DNA of 7,267 bases from Candidatus Pullichristensenella stercoripullorum. Lineage in GTDB: Bacteria; Bacillota; Clostridia; Christensenellales; Aristaeellaceae. Location of the stretch: NCBI GenBank assembly GCA_018712885.1, contig DVGE01000229.1, positions 1 through 7,267 of the forward strand. The letters are read 5' to 3'. Of the stretch, positions 4,069 through 7,267 are shown piece by piece; the stretch's first letter is position 1; every line of letters starts with the position of its first letter. The notes under the pieces were generated by a model. The model did no database searches. It was not told where the DNA came from and saw nothing but the letters and a program-made list of their open reading frames with translations. The translations under genes and the position numbers were made by a program.

Positions 4069-5905
4069 ACTCGAACATGACCTGTGTTTCTACCATGAGC
4101 ACGCCGTCCATGTACTCGCGCACGGTGTGCAGCCCCTGCTCGACGCTGGAGAGCTCGATGGAATAGGTGCCCGCGTCCAGCATGCCGCTGAAGCCGGTGA
4201 AGGCCGCGCCCGAGGGGGGCGTGATCTCCAACGCCACTTCCACATCGTCCAGCGGCACGACGATGGTGTAGTTCGACGCCGGATAATAGAGCATCTGGCG
4301 CGGTTGGCTGATGGTCAAAACGATCTGCGTGCCCTCGGCGACTGTTTCCCCCGAGGGGATGGACTGGGCGATGACCGTGCCGGCAGGCGCGTCCGCCGAA
4401 TAGCCGGGGACGGGTTCGCCGAGCGTCAGGCCCTGCGCCTCGGCCAGCGCCTGCGCGCCCTCATACGTAAGGCCGGTGAGGGGCGGCACTTCCACGGTCT
4501 CGGCGCTGAGGATGAGGACGATGTCCTCCTCGCGGGTGATGTAGCCCGCCTCGGGCGTCTGGCCGGCGACGCAGCCGATGGGCTGTTCGCTGACGGCGTA
4601 GGTGACGGAGACGTGTTCGCCGGCGATGCCCAGGCCGGTCAGCTCCTCATAGACCTGTTCCAGCGTCCAGCCGGTCATGTCTTCCAGATAGACCCACTGG
4701 CTGCCGGCGCTGACGGTGATGGAGATCTGCGTTCCCCGCCGGCGCTTTTCGCCCGCTTCCACGCTCTGGTCGATCACCATTCCCTGCGGGTATTCCTCGC
4801 TGTAGGCGTATTCGACGACGGGCGTGAAGCCGCGCTGGGCGATGACGCCGGTGGCGGCGGCTTCCTCCGAGCCGATGGTGAGGGGCACGCTCTCCATGTT
4901 GTGCACCGCCGCGAAGTACCAGATGAGCACGCCGACGATGGCCACGCCCACGCCAATGGCGGCGAAGAACGACACCCTTTGCAAACGGCGCTTGCGGCGC
5001 AGGGCCTTGCGGCGCTCTTCCTCGCGCTGGCGCTCCTGCTCCTCGCGCGTCATCGGATAGGCGACGAAGCCGCCCCGGGGATGCGTCACCGCCTTGCGCA
5101 GATCGCCGGCGAACTCGGCGGCGGTCTGGTAGCGGCGGGCGCTCTCCTTGGCCAGGGCGCGCATGACCACTTCGTCCAGCGCGCGGGAAACGGCGGGGTT
5201 GAGCTCGCGCATGGAGCGCGGCTCCTCGCTGACGTGTTTGAGGGCCACGGACACGGCGGTGTCGCCGTCGAAGGGCACCTGGCCGGTGAGCATCTCGTAG
5301 AGCACGACGCCCACGGAGTAGAGGTCGCTCTTTTCGTCAGCCACCTCGCCGGACGCCTGTTCGGGCGAGAAGTAGTGCACGCTGCCCAGGGCCGAGTTCT
5401 GCTTGTCGTCCACGCGGGTGGTCTGGGCGGTCTTTAAGCGCGCGATGCCGAAATCGGCCACCTTGACCTTGCCGTTTGCGTCCACGAGGATATTCTGGGG
5501 CTTGATGTCGCGGTGGACGATGCCGTTTTTGTGGGCGTGGTCCACGGCGGCGAGTATGCGGATGACCATGCGCACGGCGGTCTCCGGGGCGATGCGGCCG
5601 CGTTCGCGGATGAGGTCCTTGAGGGTCTTGCCGGGGACGTACTCCATGACGATATAGCGCATGTCGTTGTCCTTGCCGACATCGAGGAGGTTGACGATGT
5701 TTTCATGCGACATCTTGGCCGCGGCCTCGGCCTCGCGGCTGAAGCGGCGCACGAATTCCTCGTCCTGCTCGTATTCCGGACGCAGGACTTTGATGGCGAC
5801 GGTGCGCCGGTTGAGCTTGTCCCAGGCGCGGTAGACCACGGCCATGCCGCCGGTGCCGACGACGGCCTCGATCTCGTAGCGCCCGGAGATCACGCGACCG
5901 ATCAT
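4067..5905 (-). CDS. prkC: Membrane Ser/Thr protein kinase with PASTA repeats (PrkC/StkP/PknB family)
   Basis: This receptor-like kinase senses muropeptides or lipid II through its outer PASTA repeats and phosphorylates cell-wall, division and translation proteins. The 612 residues hold, in order: a kinase domain (about 10-270) with the glycine loop GTGGMAVV (17-24), ATP lysine K39, helix-C glutamate E58, catalytic HRDIKPQN (131-138, D133), DFG (151-153), and an activation loop with autophosphorylation candidates T159, T162 and T163 before SPEQ (180-183). A very charged juxtamembrane stretch (287-310) is followed by one membrane helix (about 312-333). Three PASTA repeats (about 338-400, 404-468, 472-533) and a further C-terminal region of about 75 residues lie outside. 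The catalytic set is intact, so the kinase should be active. The ATG at 5905 has AGGAGG at 5913-5918 and overlaps the stop of the phosphatase gene as ATGA. The reading frame stays open upstream to 6976, but that extension is a shadow of the two neighbouring genes. Confidence 0.97.
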   Translation of the reverse strand: MIGRVISGRYEIEAVVGTGGMAVVYRAWDKLNRRTVAIKVLRPEYEQDEEFVRRFSREAEAAAKMSHENIVNLLDVGKDNDMRYIVMEYVPGKTLKDLIRERGRIAPETAVRMVIRILAAVDHAHKNGIVHRDIKPQNILVDANGKVKVADFGIARLKTAQTTRVDDKQNSALGSVHYFSPEQASGEVADEKSDLYSVGVVLYEMLTGQVPFDGDTAVSVALKHVSEEPRSMRELNPAVSRALDEVVMRALAKESARRYQTAAEFAGDLRKAVTHPRGGFVAYPMTREEQERQREEERRKALRRKRRLQRVSFFAAIGVGVAIVGVLIWYFAAVHNMESVPLTIGSEEAAATGVIAQRGFTPVVEYAYSEEYPQGMVIDQSVEAGEKRRRGTQISITVSAGSQWVYLEDMTGWTLEQVYEELTGLGIAGEHVSVTYAVSEQPIGCVAGQTPEAGYITREEDIVLILSAETVEVPPLTGLTYEGAQALAEAQGLTLGEPVPGYSADAPAGTVIAQSIPSGETVAEGTQIVLTISQPRQMLYYPASNYTIVVPLDDVEVALEITPPSGAAFTGFSGMLDAGTYSIELSSVEQGLHTVREYMDGVLMVETQVMFE

Positions 5906-6624
5906 TTCTTTTCCTCCTCGCAGGTGACCAGGAGGACGGTGATGTTGTCGTGTCCGCCGCGATGCAGGGCGCGCTCGATGAGCGTGGAGACCTTGTCTTC
6001 CATGCGCATGCCGCTGAGCATGATCTCGAGCAGCTCGCGCTCGCTCAGGGCGTTGGAAAGGCCGTCCGAACAGAGCAGAAACACGTCGTTCGGGCGGGTG
6101 TCGAGGCGCAGAAGATCGACCTCGACCGTTTCGGCGGTGCCCAGGGCGCGGGTGATGTAGTTGCGCTTGGGGTGGCTGAGGGCCTCGCTGGGGGTGATGA
6201 GGCCGCTTAGGACCATCTCCTCCACCAGCGTGTGATCCGTCGTCACCTGCAAGATGGCGCGGTTGCGGATGAGGTAGGCGCGGCTGTCGCCCACCTGGGC
6301 GATGTGGGCGATGTTGCCCTCCATGCACAGGGCGGTGATGGTGGTGCCCATGCCCAGGCAGCCCTCGCGCTCTTTCGAGGCGCGCCAGATCTCCGCGTTG
6401 GCGCGCTCCACGGCGCGGCGCAGCGCTTCCTCGGTAGGCTGGATGGGCGTGCGCATCTCCTCTTCGAGCACGCGCACGGCCATGGCGCTGGCCACTTCGC
6501 CGGCGTTGTGGCCGCCCATGCCGTCGGCCACGGCGCAGAAACGCTCGCCCGGCTTGGGGGCGTAATAGCTGTCCTCGTTGATCGGGCGTACCCGGCCGAT
6601 GTCGGTGGCGGCGTATACTTTCAT
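5902..6624 (-). CDS. prpC: PP2C-family Ser/Thr protein phosphatase (PrpC/Stp)
   Basis: This soluble metal-dependent phosphatase reverses phosphorylation by the PASTA kinase encoded next to it and acts on the kinase itself. The 240-residue protein is the usual length. It has the PP2C motifs in order: TDIGRVRPINEDSYY (7-21, with D8, E17 and D18), VADGMGGHNAGEVAS (32-46, with metal ligands D34 and G35), QVGDSRAYL (110-118), the SDGL motif with metal ligand D187 (186-189), and GGHDNITVLLV (223-233, with D226 and N227). The ATG at 6624 is preceded by AAAGGAG at 6631-6637 with a 6-base spacer. It starts 24 bp after rlmN, and its stop codon overlaps the kinase start by four bases (ATGA), which should keep the opposing enzymes in a fixed ratio. 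The symbol follows B. subtilis; stp or pstP are used elsewhere. Confidence 0.97.
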   Translation of the reverse strand: MKVYAATDIGRVRPINEDSYYAPKPGERFCAVADGMGGHNAGEVASAMAVRVLEEEMRTPIQPTEEALRRAVERANAEIWRASKEREGCLGMGTTITALCMEGNIAHIAQVGDSRAYLIRNRAILQVTTDHTLVEEMVLSGLITPSEALSHPKRNYITRALGTAETVEVDLLRLDTRPNDVFLLCSDGLSNALSERELLEIMLSGMRMEDKVSTLIERALHRGGHDNITVLLVTCEEEKK

Positions 6625-6648
6625 GGCGTGCTCCTTTGTTTGCCGGCG

Positions 6649-7267
6649 TTATCGCTCCTGGCGGTCTTCCAACACGCGGCGGCGCAGTTGGCCGCAGGCG
6701 CCTTCGATGTCCGCGCCCATTTCGCGGCGCACGGTGGCGGAGATGCGGCGCGCCTCCAGACGGCGCAAAAAGTTCTGTACGTCCGCGCGCGTGGGCGGAT
6801 GCAGGTCGCGCTCGCGCACGGCGTTGAGGGGGATGAGGTTGACGTGGCAGCGCAGGCCGCGCAGGCGCAAGGCCAGTTCGTCGGCGTGGCGCAGATCGCT
6901 GTTGACGCCCTTGACCAGCGCGTATTCGAAGATGACGCGGCGGCCGGTCTTTTCGACATATTCGCGGGCGGCGCAAAGCACGTCCTCGATGGCGTAGGCG
7001 TTGGCCACAGGCAGAAGCTGCTTGCGCACCTCGTCGTTGGGGGCGTGCAGGGAGATGGAGAGCGTCACCGGCAGGCCCTCGTTGGCGAGATCGCGCATCC
7101 GCGGAACGAGGCCGCAGGTGGAGAGCGATATGTTGCGCAGGGAGATGTTCGTGCGCTCCGGGGAATTGACCAGGCGCAGAAACTTCACCGTGTTTTCGTA
7201 GTTGTCCAGCGGTTCGCCGCTGCCCATGAGCACGATGTTGTGGACGCGCCGCCCTTCCGGGGCGAGC
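6649..7267 (-). CDS. rlmN: Dual-specificity 23S rRNA/tRNA adenine-C2 methyltransferase RlmN, C-terminal part
   Basis: RlmN is a radical-SAM enzyme that methylates C2 of A2503 in 23S rRNA and of A37 in some tRNAs. The window holds the last 205 codons; the right edge removes the N-terminal accessory domain and the CxxxCxxC iron-sulfur motif, roughly 140-150 residues. Visible family features, numbered within this fragment, are VHNIVLMGSGEPLDNY (8-23), where GEP contacts SAM, ISLSTCGLVPRM (46-57), LSISLHAPND (69-78), the VNSDLRHA stretch and LIPLNAV (144-150). Near the end, MGADIEGACGQLR contains C191, the catalytic cysteine that forms the methylene-linked intermediate (C355 in E. coli). The gene ends in TAA at 6649-6651. 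In B. subtilis the orthologue (yloN) also precedes prpC and prkC. Confidence 0.96.
   Translation of the reverse strand, partial: LAPEGRRVHNIVLMGSGEPLDNYENTVKFLRLVNSPERTNISLRNISLSTCGLVPRMRDLANEGLPVTLSISLHAPNDEVRKQLLPVANAYAIEDVLCAAREYVEKTGRRVIFEYALVKGVNSDLRHADELALRLRGLRCHVNLIPLNAVRERDLHPPTRADVQNFLRRLEARRISATVRREMGADIEGACGQLRRRVLEDRQER

Noticed and set aside
4127..5437. Plus-strand open frame of 436 codons opposite the kinase gene
   Set aside because: It is antisense to a well-supported gene, shows no domain pattern, and is explained by few stop codons in GC-rich DNA.
5906..6976. Open frame extending the kinase upstream by about 356 codons to 6976
   Set aside because: It overlaps the phosphatase and rlmN in another frame, is rich in Arg, Pro, Gly and His as GC-rich shadow frames are, and the kinase has its own ATG and ribosome binding site at 5905.

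Overview
The window is GC-rich, densely packed bacterial DNA. It looks like a high-GC member of the Clostridia (Firmicutes), perhaps of the Oscillospirales or Christensenellales; that placement is an inference from gene content and gene order. Two convergent blocks meet at a strong hairpin near 2243-2284.

The minus-strand block (7267 down to about 2284) is the conserved Firmicutes cluster rlmN - PP2C phosphatase - PASTA kinase - rsgA - rpe, followed by a 59-codon two-helix membrane protein. The genes are tightly coupled: a 24-bp gap, a 4-bp ATGA overlap, an 11-bp gap, an 8-bp overlap, and 46 bp before the small gene. The phosphatase and kinase form the cell-wall-sensing Ser/Thr phosphorylation switch (PrpC/PrkC, Stp/StkP). 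RsgA matures the 30S ribosomal subunit, RlmN methylates 23S rRNA and tRNA, and Rpe belongs to the pentose phosphate pathway. rlmN is cut by the right edge.

The plus-strand block (1 to about 2284) opens with the 3' end of rpmB (ribosomal protein L28), which in Bacillus and relatives also lies convergent to this cluster. In B. subtilis thiN and spoVM separate rpe from rpmB. Here that interval holds three consecutive plus-strand genes for unnamed membrane proteins and the small minus-strand gene.

The three plus-strand proteins look like paralogues built from one module: a basic [VF][RK]PGR-like start, a helix, a 'GAP[WVY]' turn, a second helix and a charged tail. The first appears to hold three modules, the second three plus a C-terminal zinc ribbon, and the third one plus a zinc ribbon. 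This modular family is the least ordinary part of the window, and its function cannot be read from the sequence. I see no RNA genes, CRISPR arrays, insertion sequences or phage genes, and no stretch above 300 bases lacks a gene.
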